The notes beneath the pieces were generated by a model that was not told where the DNA came from, made no database searches, and saw only the letters and a list, made by a program, of their open reading frames with translations. Shown in pieces: positions 32,757 to 41,303 of a stretch of DNA of 41,798 nt. Made by a program: the position numbers and the translations under genes. The first letter of the stretch is position 1; every line of letters begins with the position of its first letter. Source of the DNA: Gemmatimonadota bacterium (GTDB taxonomy: Bacteria; Gemmatimonadota; Gemmatimonadetes; Gemmatimonadales; GWC2-71-9); NCBI GenBank assembly GCA_003220935.1, contig QHTT01000062.1, forward strand, positions 1 to 41,798, read 5' to 3'.

Positions 32757-33909
32757 TAAGCGGCCGGACGCCCTGTTCGGTGGCGCCGAGCTGGGCGAGG
32801 ACGCGAGCGTCCCCGAGCGGATGGTGCGGGCGTCCGGCTGCCGCGTGTGGGACGCCCGGGGTCGCGAGTACGTGGACTACGTCATGGCGCTGGGCGCGGT
32901 GGCGCTCGGGTACGGCCATCCGGACGTGAATCGCGCGGCCGAGCAGGCGATCGCGGCCGGCGTCGTGGGGCCGCTCCCTCCCGTGCTCGAAGAAGAGCTT
33001 GCCGAGGCGCTGAGCCGTCGCATCCCATGGCTCGAGCGCGTGCGGTTTCTCAAGACCGGCGCGGAGGCTGTGGCCGCAGCCGTGCGGCTGGCCCGGGTAG
33101 CCACCGGGCGCGAGCAGGTGCTCGGCTGTGGCTACCACGGCTGGCTCGACTGGTGCCAGGGCGCCGACGGCGTGCCGGCCTCGACTCGCGCTCTGTACGC
33201 CGAGCTGCCGTTCAACGACGCCGAGGGGACGCGGCAGCTGATCCGCGAAGCGGGAGACCGCTTGGCCGTCGTCGTCGTGGAACCCGTGGTAGTGGTCGAG
33301 CCCACGCGCGAATGGCTCGAGGTGCTGCGGGCGGAGACACAGCGCGTGGGCGCGGTGTTGGTGTTCGACGAGATCAAGACGGCGTTTCGGCTCGCCATCG
33401 GCGGTGCCGCCGAGCGGTTCGGCGTGCGGCCGGACTTGATGGTGCTCGGCAAAGCGCTCGCGAACGGGTTCCCTCTCGCGGCGGTCGGGGGTCGGGCCGA
33501 TCTCATGGCGGGTGTGTCCCGCACCTGGATCTCGTCGACCCTCGCGACAGAGGGCGTGGCGCTGGCGGCGGCGCAGGCGACGCTCGAGGTGATGGAGCGC
33601 GAAAGCGTATGCGCGCATCTGCACCGGGTCGGCACGTATCTGTTACACGGCCTGCATCGGGTGCATAGTGAGCACGGGGATCTCGTGACCGGCGTCGGCG
33701 GGATCGCCGAGATGTGTTTCCTGCATTTCGCGGCGGAGCACATATCGCGCGAGGTGGCGCGCGGATGCGCCGCGCGCGGCGTGCTGTTCAAGCGGACGGC
33801 GTACAACTTCGTGTCGCTGGCGCACGACGAGGCGACGGTGGACCAGACGCTCCGCATCCTGGACGAGGTGCTGGGAGCAGATCCTTCGCGCCTGCGGCGC
33901 TCAGGATGA
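32716..33909 (+). CDS. Class III PLP aminotransferase, glutamate-1-semialdehyde aminomutase-like
   Basis: A 397-residue fold-type I aminotransferase. VDYVMALGAVALGYGHPDVN near residue 55, the cofactor segment FLKTGAEAVAAAVRLARVATGR near 110, LVFDEIKTAFR near 216 (Asp contacting the pyridine ring) and LMVLGKALANGFPLAAVGG near 243 (Schiff-base Lys) place it in class III, closest to HemL-like glutamate-1-semialdehyde 2,1-aminomutases and related sugar or amino acid aminotransferases. At under 400 residues it is slightly short. GTG 32716 gives a 41-base overlap with trmJ; no better start is seen. The final residues DPSRLRRSG and the stop codon are supplied by a dispersed repeat (33878-33911), so the native C-terminus was probably replaced or extended. 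Substrate not determined. Confidence 0.82.
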   Translation: MSDWRVPGFTSTGSKRPDALFGGAELGEDASVPERMVRASGCRVWDARGREYVDYVMALGAVALGYGHPDVNRAAEQAIAAGVVGPLPPVLEEELAEALSRRIPWLERVRFLKTGAEAVAAAVRLARVATGREQVLGCGYHGWLDWCQGADGVPASTRALYAELPFNDAEGTRQLIREAGDRLAVVVVEPVVVVEPTREWLEVLRAETQRVGAVLVFDEIKTAFRLAIGGAAERFGVRPDLMVLGKALANGFPLAAVGGRADLMAGVSRTWISSTLATEGVALAAAQATLEVMERESVCAHLHRVGTYLLHGLHRVHSEHGDLVTGVGGIAEMCFLHFAAEHISREVARGCAARGVLFKRTAYNFVSLAHDEATVDQTLRILDEVLGADPSRLRRSG

Positions 33910-34113
33910 CAGAGCCCTCGCTCCGCGAAGGGAAAAGAGAGAAGCACCCTCCGATGCACCGCCCTATCACTCCTTTCTCTTTCCGAACCCGCGCGGCGCT
34001 GTCATCCTGAGCGAGCGCGCGACAGCGCGCGAGGGAAGGATCCCAAAGCAGATCCTTCGCGCCTGCGGCGCTCAGGATGACAGGCGCCCTCGCTCCGCGA
34101 AGGGAAATGAGAG
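33878..34113. repeat. Dispersed CATCCTGAGCG-type palindromic repeat, 1.5 copies
   Basis: A full element, 34001-34082, starts GTCATCCTGAGCGAGCGCGC and ends GCGGCGCTCAGGATGAC, forming complementary ends with internal stems. A partial copy at 33878-33911 repeats its right half, and about 60 bases including the flank CCTCGCTCCGCGAAGGGAAA are directly repeated at 170-base spacing. A third copy sits at 38060-38128, also preceded by CGAACCCG. No protein gene lies in 33910-34119. Confidence 0.85.
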
Positions 34114-34119
34114 AAATCT

Positions 34120-34553
34120 CTAAGCCATCGCCCTCGATGTCACGCTGCCTTCGGCCGCGCCGCATTCGCACAAGAACTGGGTGAGCGTCCTCTCGATCCC
34201 GCCGCTCTGCACGTTCCTCCACGAGAGGCCGGTGATCCTACGGACCAGGCGGCGGCACGCCGCCGGATCCTTGCCTGCTCGGAGCGCCGAGCGACACAAA
34301 GCGACGCCGTTGCGCTCCCACTCCCATATCCAAGACAGGACGGTTATCCAGCCGGATAGGCGATGCAACGTGGCAGTCCTTCGCTTGAGAGGCGGCGGGC
34401 CAGGCGGAAGCGATTCGAGAAGCTGAGGTGGCTCGCCACCCACTGCGCTGTCCCAACCGAGCCGCGCGTGAGGAGCATGGCATCGATTACGGCGCGCACC
34501 TCAAACGAGAGGTGGGGCAGGGCGGTGTGGATGAGTGGGGCCAGCTGATGCAC
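34120..34553 (-). pseudogene. HTH-domain protein with a one-base frameshift
   Basis: From ATG 34553 the reading LPHLSFEVRAVIDAMLL, then GTAQWVASHLSFSNRFRLARRLSSEGLP looks like an AraC- or MarR-like helix-turn-helix segment, then hits a stop at 34344. In the next frame the sequence continues TLHRLSGWITVLSWIWEWE and CRSALRAGKDPAACRRLVRRITGLSW to a stop at 34120. The two parts join near 34371-34373: a CTGCCACGTTG stretch would read through if it were CTGCCCACGTTG, so loss of one C is likely. The joined product would be about 144 residues. It resembles small HTH proteins I associate with GC-rich soil bacteria, but I cannot name the family. Confidence 0.5.
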
Positions 34554-34772
34554 GGGGGCGACCTCGGCGAGATTGCGTGGGCATTTCTAGCGCGCAGACT
34601 GCGCGCGGTCAAGTCTCGGCGATTGCGTCGTTTTGCCGCTGGTCGAGTGAGCTTCCTCACATCCGACGATCGGACTGCTCCGCGCGCTCAAAACGTCACT
34701 GCGGCGTCGAGATAATCGTTCTACGGTGGGTCTTAGCCGATCTCCATGACCTGTGCAAGGGAGACCACCGCC

Positions 34773-36204
34773 GTGAAGCGCCCGTCGCTAGACCTGCTTG
34801 CGCTTGCCACCGTTCTCGCGGGCGCCGCAGACTTGGCTGCCTGCCGGTCAGATGACTACCTCGGGCCGGCGCCGCGGCTTAGCGCCAGCCACATGGTGCT
34901 CGGCACATCTACGGTTCCCCCTCCTGTTCACAATGAGGTGGGCATCGACCCTGTTTCGACCGGGATCGACATCCCGGAGGGCGCCGAGGTCACGGTCACT
35001 GTTTCCGGTTTGCTGCACTACTCGCTGAATCAGAATCGGCCGCCGTGCAGTCCCCAACCGCCGGTCCAGCCGCCGGGCGGGTTGACGGACGTGGGTCCAG
35101 CCGGGTTTCCCGAAGAGCTCTACCCTGAGTGGTTATGCACAGGGCACGGGGTCGTCGCCTGGATCCCGGAACGGAATGCGGGCGTTGATTTCCAGCCCCG
35201 CGACCCGTCGGCCGGAACCGTGTCGGGTCGGTTGACCGGGCCCGGTACTCTGTGGGTCAAGCGCTTTCCGGGCTTCCCGGGCAGCTGCTCGAACCCGGAC
35301 GGTGGTTTTCCGTACGAGCCTGACTACTTCGTCTCGGGTACGCAGACCCTGACGGTAGAGGTGGTCGACCCCTCACTCGGGATCGAGGTTGTCTGCACCG
35401 GGTCCGGGGCCCCGCGCGGCAGCAGTGTGTCATGCGAGGCCCGTCCGCAGCCTGCGGGGCAGACGCTCGTCGTGACGGGGTGGACGTTCACCAGCACAGC
35501 GGGCGATGTTGTCACCCGACAGACCAGTGACGTGACCTGGACCGGCCAGCTTGTGGTGGACGGGAGGATCGACGTGACCGGCACTTGTTGCCGGGCACCC
35601 GGCCTCGGGGAGCGCGAGCGTCACGGTGACCGCACGCGACTGGACGCAGAAAACGGTCAATCACAGGGTTGAGGAGGACACCGTAAGGAAGCTTCCGACC
35701 CACCCGGCCCAGCCGGCGGACCTCGGCACGCACGAGCCTTTTGCCCAAGCCTACCTACCGCCCAACGCCCACCCTCAGATTCAGTCTGGTCCGAACGAGG
35801 GCATGTTCTACTTTACCGAGGTTCCAGTAGAGGCGCTTTCCCGCATTCGAATCAACCGGATAGCGCTTTCAACAAACAGCGATTTCTACAACCTCCAGCC
35901 CAAGAATGCGTCCCCTGGGAAGTGCAAGCGGTCAGACGTGGTCCCGTTCCTGCCGCTCGTCGAGGACCACGAGGGACTGACGTTGAGCCCGACATCACAC
36001 GCCGGTGTATTCCGCAATGAACTCAATCGCCAGGTTCCGCAGGCGACGGAGCATGTGGTATCGTTGAACGACCTCGCGCTTCTGATAGATCGTGCTGACA
36101 CCGCCGCGGCACCTGGGATTCAGGCGGCGAGGAACACTTCGAAGGACCAGAAAGATGGCGGTACCGTGCCGCCCATCCCCTACTGTACGTTTAAGTACTT
36201 CTAG
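34773..36204 (+). pseudogene. Secreted lipoprotein of unknown function, frameshifted
   Basis: GTG 34773 follows AAGGGAG by nine bases and opens a lipoprotein signal, LLALATVLAGAADLAAC, with lipobox LAAC (Cys 24). The first frame runs to 35672 and includes beta-rich, Cys-containing sequence (VTGWTFTSTAGDVVTRQTSDVTWTG). Near 35585-35592 the family-like reading moves to another frame: GRIDVTGT should continue VAGHPASGSASVTVTARDWTQ, which then runs to the stop at 36204 (last block PYCTFKYF). One extra T in ACTTGTTGCC accounts for the shift. The joined protein would be about 475 residues. PGGL/Pro-rich and Ig-like patches suggest a surface protein; no known domain recognised. Two more secreted-protein genes follow on the same strand. 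Confidence 0.55.
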
Positions 36205-36249
36205 CGGGGGTCGGGCGCATCCGAAATCGAACAAATGGAGCTGAGCCCG

Positions 36250-36864
36250 ATGAGCAAGCTTCTCAGGTCGTTTCAGGCCCTTGCACTTCTTGAGTTGATC
36301 GCGTTCGCTGGGGTGGCGATGGCGCAGCAGGATGGGAGCTGGTGCGCCCCCGCGGAGGCATCTCTTCGCTCGTCAGCCCGTGGAGACACGTATCACCGGG
36401 CGATAAGGGACTTGGTGGGCTGCCCCGTGAGCGGGCCGCAGGCACTGGCTGCCCAGTGGGCCCACCCACCAGAGGATACGGTTGCTCTGCAGATCCTGGG
36501 GGACGCCAGCGCGACTCTCCGCGACCGGCGCCTGCTGCGGGCGGCGACAAGCGCAGCCCTCAATACGTCGAACAGACGCGAGGTACGGCTGACCGCCATC
36601 CAAGCTCTGCTTGGGCAGTTTCATCCGTCACTCAAGGCGGTGTATCGAACTCCGGCGGAGCCGGGCCTGGGAGGCGTGGCATACGTGATGCTTGCGGAGC
36701 AGGACCACCCAAACGACCGGCCCGGGGCGGAGCCGCTCCCGCCATCAGCGCAAGACGACGTTCTGAACGTGCTTCGGCAACTGTCCTCAGACCAGGATGA
36801 GGTGATCCGCAAAATCTCGGACTACTTGGTCGGGCGGCTCCCATCGTTCCAAGGACCCAAGTAG
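36250..36864 (+). CDS. Secreted protein of unknown function
   Basis: A 204-residue protein read from ATG 36250, ten bases after GGAG; the earlier ATG at 36235 is less well placed. SKLLRSFQALALLELIAFAGVAMAQQ is a signal peptide with cleavage after AMA. The mature part is helix-rich and Ala/Leu-rich: ALAAQWAHPPEDTVALQILGDASATLRDRRLLRAATSAAL, then REVRLTAIQALLGQF and SSDQDEVIRKISDYLVG. These look like HEAT-type alpha-alpha repeats, an impression rather than a demonstrated fold. The next gene has the same layout and is probably a paralogue. Confidence 0.6.
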   Translation: MSKLLRSFQALALLELIAFAGVAMAQQDGSWCAPAEASLRSSARGDTYHRAIRDLVGCPVSGPQALAAQWAHPPEDTVALQILGDASATLRDRRLLRAATSAALNTSNRREVRLTAIQALLGQFHPSLKAVYRTPAEPGLGGVAYVMLAEQDHPNDRPGAEPLPPSAQDDVLNVLRQLSSDQDEVIRKISDYLVGRLPSFQGPK

Positions 36865-36921
36865 TATCCGTCCGGTGCACACCGGCCGCGACGAGTAGGG
36901 GGGGGCCGTAAAGGTGTCCGA

Positions 36922-37704
36922 CTGTTCGCGGGCGCGGGACTTTCGCTGTCCCTCGCTGCCATTCCCGCGGAGGCGCAGCGGGCCAGCGGCGGCGGCGACG
37001 CTTGCGCGGACGCCGTCCGGCTGGTGACTTCCGGAGAAGCCAGCGACACGCATGAGGGGTGGGCACTCGCGCACATCGTCAGGTGTCCTGACGGTCCAGT
37101 AGTTATTGCCGCTCGGTGGCGCGGGGCCGTGGACCGACCGGAGGTCCTGGCCCAGCTCAGAGCGTGGAATTATCAGATCCACGACCAACCCATCGCTGAA
37201 GCCGCCATCGCGGTCGCCCGCGACCCCAGCCGCCCGACCAACCTGCGGCTGCTCGCGCTGGAGACACTCGTCAGCTATCTGGGTGCGCGCCTGACCGGCC
37301 AGGTGGAGTTTAGCCCACGCCTTGGTGCCCAGCCGCCCGCTGCAGATATACCGGATCGTGTATACATCCTGAGCAGAGAGTTGGCGACGGACGCGAACCC
37401 TGCGGTTGCTCGCGCGGCTAAGAACAAATGGCAGCAGCTCACGGACGTCGTCCCCCGCCTCGCATCGCTCCTGCCCGGGACGCTGACGCTGGTCAATGTG
37501 TGCGGTAGGAAGTTTCGCATCACCAACAGCAGCCGGATCGATCTCTCGACCGAGCTGGCCATCGCCCCGGAACGACCCGCTCTCCAACTACGCATCCCGG
37601 CGGAGGCGACGCGCGATATCGTCGTCGCTGCTCGCGACACTGCGCGCTTGCTGTTTGCAGGTCGCGAAGTGGCCTCGGCAGCCACGGGAGGCGAGTGCCG
37701 CTGA
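36922..37704 (+). CDS. Secreted protein, paralogue of the previous gene, start unclear
   Basis: The frame from 36922 reads LFAGAGLSLSLAAIPAEAQ, a signal peptide, then CADAVRLVTSGEASDTHEGWALAHIVRCPDGPVVIAARW, AEAAIAVARDPSRPTNLRLLALETL and ELATDANPAVARAAKNKWQQL. The order and spacing (Cys-Pro, AARW/AAQW, helical repeat, R-L-ALETL versus R-LTAIQAL) match the preceding gene. A C-terminal beta-like part (LLPGTLTLVNVCGRKFRITN) is extra. In this frame there is no ATG, GTG or TTG between a stop at 36862 and GTG 37024, which lies after the signal peptide, so 36922 (CTG) is only a marker. A run of eight G at 36898-36905 is a likely frameshift point, with the true start in another frame. Confidence 0.5.
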   Translation: MFAGAGLSLSLAAIPAEAQRASGGGDACADAVRLVTSGEASDTHEGWALAHIVRCPDGPVVIAARWRGAVDRPEVLAQLRAWNYQIHDQPIAEAAIAVARDPSRPTNLRLLALETLVSYLGARLTGQVEFSPRLGAQPPAADIPDRVYILSRELATDANPAVARAAKNKWQQLTDVVPRLASLLPGTLTLVNVCGRKFRITNSSRIDLSTELAIAPERPALQLRIPAEATRDIVVAARDTARLLFAGREVASAATGGECR

Positions 37705-37809
37705 CACGTCGTTGGCTTCGATACAAGGTAGAGGTGCCTAATAGGATTCACTACTGCGCGTCGATTTGGTGAGGGGGAAAGCAACTCGGTACAAAGCTCG
37801 CGTGGTTAC

Positions 37810-37986
37810 GCGCCCTGACAGGGCGCGCTCGGGCCGGGGGTGCGCCCTTTACAGGGCGCACATTGGGGCCGAGCCCGGGCTATCAGCCCGGGAACACCAC
37901 GAACTCCACACACGAGACTCGCTTCGTTGTATTCGCGCCCTGAGAGGGCGCGCTCGGCCGGGTGTGCACCCTTTATAGGGCGCACA
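37810..37986. repeat. Two copies of a twin-hairpin element
   Basis: Copy A (37810-37861) and copy B (37935-37986) each contain a first hairpin GCGCCCTGACAGGGCGC (GAG instead of CAG in B), a GCTCGG-CCGGG spacer and a second hairpin of the form GTGCNCCCTTTANAGGGCGCA. The copies differ at a handful of positions and are 125 bases apart. Between them a single hairpin CCCGGGC-TATCA-GCCCGGG lies at 37874-37892. No spacer array or protein gene is associated. Confidence 0.85.
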
Positions 37987-38059
37987 GGAGCGCGTCGCGC
38001 CGCGTCGTCCCACCTCCCGATCCTCCACCACTACTTCCTCACCGAACCCGTGCTGCGCT

Positions 38060-38128
38060 GTCATCCTGAGCGAGCGCGCGGAACGCGCGCGAGCGAAGGA
38101 TCCTTCGCGCCTGCGGCGCTCAGGATGA
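38060..38128. repeat. Third copy of the CATCCTGAGCG element
   Basis: GTCATCCTGAGCGAGCGCGC at the left and CTGCGGCGCTCAGGATGA at the right repeat the element at 34001-34082, but the middle is shorter: GGATCCTTCGCG here, GGATCCCAAAGCAGATCC there. It ends 42 bases before the histidine kinase start. Confidence 0.85.
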
Positions 38129-38170
38129 TGGGGGCTTGCGCCCGCCCACCGCCGCACGAAGCTTCGAGCT

Positions 38171-39691
38171 GTGACCCTCCAGCGCAAGCTCCTGCTGGGC
38201 TTCTCCCTGATGGTCCTCCCCACCTTGCTCGTGGGGATCCAGGCGATTCGGACCAACGCGCTGGAGCGGGGGACGCTGGAGACGCTGCGGCAGCGCCTGG
38301 CGCACTCGCGCACGTACGCCGAAGTGGAAGACGCCATGTTCAACCAGACGCAAGTCGTCTGGCGCTACCTGAGCGGCGACCCTGCGGCCAAGCGGGAGTT
38401 TCCGCTCACCGAGCAGGTGGTGGATTACTGGCTCGATCGCTGGGCTGCGGGGCTTCCTCCGGGGGACATCAAACTCGCGGACGGCGTGCGCAAGATCGAA
38501 CGCGATATTCGCGCGGTCGCGGGTCGTGTCTTCACGCTGTACGATTCCGGGCAACGCCAGGCGGCATACCTCACGGCGCGACAGGAGCTGGTGGAGCGCC
38601 TGCAACCCGCCCTCGCAACGGTGAACCGCGAGATCTACCGCCAGGCGCGCGAGTTCAGCGTCCAGCGAGCCGTCACCCAGGTGGAGGGAATCGTCGAGGC
38701 GGAACGCCGCGTCCTCTGGGCGATCAGCTTGCTGGCGCTGGTGGCGGGCCTCGTGGCGTCGTGGCTCATTGCCCGTGGCCTGGCGCGTCCGATCAGCGAG
38801 CTGCGGGCGGCCATGGCCGTCGTGGGCGCGGGCGACCTGGACCGCGCCATCCAGCCGCGCTCGCACGACGAAATCGGCGACCTGGCACGCGCCTTCGCGC
38901 AAATGACCGAGCAGCTTCGCCAATCCCGCGCGCAGCTGGTGCAGTCCGAGAAACTGGCTTCGATCGGCCAGATGGCGGCAGCGGTGGCCCACGGGTTGCG
39001 CAACCCGCTGGCGAGCCTGCGCGCGGCGGCGCAGCTCGCCCAGCGCCGCGTCGAAGCACCCGCCGCCCGCGAACAGTTGCAGGCCATCGTCGAGCAGGTC
39101 GATCGTCTCGATCTGCGGATCGCGCACCTGTTGGCGTTCTCCCGGCCCACCCCGTTCCACCCGCTCCGGGAGAGTGTGCAGGCGCTGGTCGAGGGCGCGC
39201 TCGCCGGCTTCTCCGAGCTGCTGCGCCAGCGCCGGGTCGAGCTGGTGACGAGCTGTCCGGCGGCGCTGCCTGAGGTTCGGGTCGATCCGATGCGCTTGGA
39301 GCAGGCGTTGACCGAGATCGTGTCCAACGCGCTCGATGCCATGCCTGCCCCCGATGGAGGGCGGCTCGAGATCGTGGCGAGGGCCCAGGGGGGCGAGGGC
39401 GGCGCGAACGGGATCGTCCTCGAGATCACCGACTCGGGGCCCGGGATTCCCGCGGAGATTCTGCCAAACCTGGGTGAGCCCTTCTTCACGACGCGTCCCG
39501 AGGGCACGGGTCTCGGCCTCGCGATCGCGAAGCGCTACGTCGAGGAGGCCGGCGGACGGTTGCAGATCGTCAGCGCAGTGGGTCGCGGCACGACCGTTCG
39601 CATCGTGCTGCCGGTCGCCGGCGGTGATCCCGCGCCCGCTGCGGCTGCGCCGCCCGCGGCGACCCCTCCGCCGGTACGCAACCTCGCATGA
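38171..39691 (+). CDS. Membrane sensor histidine kinase with HAMP domain
   Basis: A 506-residue kinase. LLLGFSLMVLPTLLVGIQAI is the first membrane helix; a periplasmic helical sensor region of about 150 residues follows; WAISLLALVAGLVASWLIARGL is the second helix; and a HAMP linker (ARPISELRAAMAVVGAGDLDRAI, DEIGDLARAFAQM) runs to about 255. The phospho-acceptor His lies in QMAAAVAHGLRNPLASLRAAA near residue 272, with a HGLRNP variant of the usual HEIRNP. The ATPase domain has EIVSNALDAMPA (N box), DSGPGIPAEIL (G1) and GTGLGLAIAKRYVEEAGG (G2). GTG 38171 is the first start. The stop overlaps the response-regulator ATG (ATGA), so the two form a co-translated NtrB/NtrC-type pair. Confidence 0.88.
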   Translation: MTLQRKLLLGFSLMVLPTLLVGIQAIRTNALERGTLETLRQRLAHSRTYAEVEDAMFNQTQVVWRYLSGDPAAKREFPLTEQVVDYWLDRWAAGLPPGDIKLADGVRKIERDIRAVAGRVFTLYDSGQRQAAYLTARQELVERLQPALATVNREIYRQAREFSVQRAVTQVEGIVEAERRVLWAISLLALVAGLVASWLIARGLARPISELRAAMAVVGAGDLDRAIQPRSHDEIGDLARAFAQMTEQLRQSRAQLVQSEKLASIGQMAAAVAHGLRNPLASLRAAAQLAQRRVEAPAAREQLQAIVEQVDRLDLRIAHLLAFSRPTPFHPLRESVQALVEGALAGFSELLRQRRVELVTSCPAALPEVRVDPMRLEQALTEIVSNALDAMPAPDGGRLEIVARAQGGEGGANGIVLEITDSGPGIPAEILPNLGEPFFTTRPEGTGLGLAIAKRYVEEAGGRLQIVSAVGRGTTVRIVLPVAGGDPAPAAAAPPAATPPPVRNLA

Positions 39692-41094
39692 GCGGCTCGA
39701 CCGTGCTGATCGTCGACGACGAACACACCCTGGCGCGCTCCGCCAAGGCCTTCCTGGCCGACCATGGCTATGAAGCGGAGGTGGCGAGCACCGGCGAGAA
39801 AGCGCTGGAGCTGCTCCCAAGCCTCCAGCCGGACGTCGTCTTCGCCGACGTCCGGCTCCCCGGCATGAGCGGGCTCGATCTGCTCAAGCGGATCCGCGAG
39901 TTCGATCCGGTAATCCCGGTGATCGTGTTGACGGCCTACGGCTCGATCGAGGGGGCGGTGGAGGCCGTGAAGCTGGGCGCGTTCGATTACGTCAAGAAAC
40001 CGGTCGACTTGGAGGAGTTGAGGCTGCTCGCCGACCGGGCGCGCGAGAATCGCCTCCTCAAGCAGGAGCTGTCCTATTACCGCCGGCGCGCGACCCGGGA
40101 CGTCGGGTTCGAGGGGATGCTGGGCGACTCGCCCGCCATCCGCGCGGTGCTCGAGCGGGCGCGCCAGATCGCCGCGCTGGACGAGATACCGCCCGTACTC
40201 CTCACCGGTGAGACGGGCACCGGCAAGGGCCTCCTGGCGCGCGCCCTGCACGCGTCCGGGGCCCGCTCCATGAAGCCGTTCATCGAGATCAACTGCACGG
40301 CCTTACCGGCGACCCTGATGGAAGCCGAACTGTTCGGCTACGAGCGCGGCGCGTTCACCGATGCCAAGGAATCCAAGCCCGGTCTGGTCGAGGCGGGCGA
40401 GGGCGGCTTCCTCTTCCTCGACGAGATCGGTGATGTCGACCTCTCGGTGCAGGGGAAGTTGCTGCGGGCGATCGAAGAGCGCGCCGTGCGGCGCGTGGGC
40501 AGCGTGCGCGAGCGCAAGATCGATGTTCGCATCATCGCCGCAACGAACCGCGATCTCGAGCGTGAGGTGCGCCAAGAGCGGTTCCGCAAGGACCTCTATT
40601 TTCGCCTGGCGGTGATCGTGCTGGACGTCCCGCCCTTGCGCGAGCGCGGCACGGACGTGCTGCTCCTCTCCGAGCATTTCCTGCGGGTCTTCAACGCCAA
40701 GTACGGCAAGGCGGTGCGCGACATCAGCGCCCCGGCGCGCGACCTGATGCGTTCCTACCCCTGGCCGGGGAACGTTCGCGAGCTGAGCCACGTCATCGAG
40801 CGAGCCGTGCTGTGGAGCCGCGGTCCCACACTGGACGTCGAGCACCTGGCACTGACGAGACCCGTGGATGGCGCGCCGCCGCCACGCGCCCACCCGGACG
40901 CGGATGCGGGAACGGCGGGCCCGGGGGCAGGCGCGTTGCCGCCAGCGGGTGTCGACTTGGGTCAGTGGGAGAAGTCGATCATCGAGCAAGCGCTGCGCGA
41001 GGCTGGCGGGAACCAGACCAAGGCGGCGCAGCGTCTCGGGATCTCGCGGGACACGCTGCGCTACCGCCTGAAGAAGTTTGGTTTGCAGTCCTAG
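39688..41094 (+). CDS. NtrC-family sigma-54-dependent response regulator
   Basis: A 468-residue activator. Receiver domain, residues 1-120: VLIVDDE at the start, phospho-acceptor Asp in DVVFADVRLPGMSG near 54, and the switch residues VLTAYG and DYVKKPV. AAA+ domain, about 140-370: Walker A GETGTGKG near 173, the sigma-54 contact loop ERGAFTDA near 218-223, Walker B GGFLFLDEIGD near 240, RIIAATNRDLE sensor I, FRKDLYFRLAV and RSYPWPGNVREL. A Fis-type HTH (GGNQTKAAQRLGISRDTLRYRLKKFGL) ends the protein. The contact loop has GAFTDA rather than GAFTGA. It probably activates the sigma-54 promoter 140 bases downstream, in front of pqqA. Confidence 0.9.
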   Translation: MSGSTVLIVDDEHTLARSAKAFLADHGYEAEVASTGEKALELLPSLQPDVVFADVRLPGMSGLDLLKRIREFDPVIPVIVLTAYGSIEGAVEAVKLGAFDYVKKPVDLEELRLLADRARENRLLKQELSYYRRRATRDVGFEGMLGDSPAIRAVLERARQIAALDEIPPVLLTGETGTGKGLLARALHASGARSMKPFIEINCTALPATLMEAELFGYERGAFTDAKESKPGLVEAGEGGFLFLDEIGDVDLSVQGKLLRAIEERAVRRVGSVRERKIDVRIIAATNRDLEREVRQERFRKDLYFRLAVIVLDVPPLRERGTDVLLLSEHFLRVFNAKYGKAVRDISAPARDLMRSYPWPGNVRELSHVIERAVLWSRGPTLDVEHLALTRPVDGAPPPRAHPDADAGTAGPGAGALPPAGVDLGQWEKSIIEQALREAGGNQTKAAQRLGISRDTLRYRLKKFGLQS

Positions 41095-41126
41095 CCCCAC
41101 TGGGTGATTCCACCCAGATTTGGGGC
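41094..41126. promoter_or_regulatory. Nested inverted repeat after the response-regulator gene
   Basis: GCCCCA (41094-41099) and CTGGGTG (41100-41106) pair with CACCCAG (41111-41117) and TGGGGC (41121-41126), with a loop ATTC and a bulge ATT. It starts at the stop codon. No T-run follows, so it may be a weak terminator or an activator-binding site about 125 bases upstream of the pqq promoter. Confidence 0.6.
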
Positions 41127-41170
41127 AGATGCCGCACCACACCAGGCTGGCTCGATCGCCGCGCGTGCCT

Positions 41171-41184
41171 TCGGTCCGGACCGA
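41171..41184. promoter_or_regulatory. 14-bp perfect palindrome upstream of the pqq promoter
   Basis: TCGGTCCGGACCGA is its own reverse complement and lies 52 bases before the -24 element. Its half-site CGGTCCGG recurs at 41221-41228. It is a candidate enhancer site for the adjacent NtrC-type regulator. Confidence 0.55.
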
Positions 41185-41235
41185 TTCGCTTACGCGACAC
41201 CGGGTTGTGGGGCCCGACCCCGGTCCGGCTGGATC

Positions 41236-41250
41236 TGGCACGACGCCTGC
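41236..41250 (+). promoter_or_regulatory. Sigma-54 promoter of the pqq operon
   Basis: TGGCACGACGCCTGC followed by AC matches the sigma-54 consensus, with CTGGCACG intact and a single T-to-C change in the -12 element; GG and GC are 12 bases apart. Transcription would start near 41261, about 43 bases before pqqA. Confidence 0.7.
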
Positions 41251-41303
41251 ACGGAGTTTCACGACGAGTGGTCGACCACCATCGCTTCAGGAGGAGGAGT
41301 CAC

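Larger units (their letters stand above)
37705..38170. other. Gene-free region filled with hairpin repeats
   Basis: No coding sequence is supported here. From left to right it holds about 100 bases without visible structure, twin-hairpin copy A, a CCCGGGC hairpin, about 40 unstructured bases, twin-hairpin copy B, and a CATCCTGAGCG element just before the histidine kinase gene. Confidence 0.7.

Noticed and set aside
37810-38128. Possible CRISPR array
   Set aside because: The repeats are palindromic, only two or three copies each, of different families and without regular spacers or cas genes.
38120-39820. Long open frame opposite the histidine kinase
   Set aside because: No domain; the plus strand shows H, N and G boxes in order.
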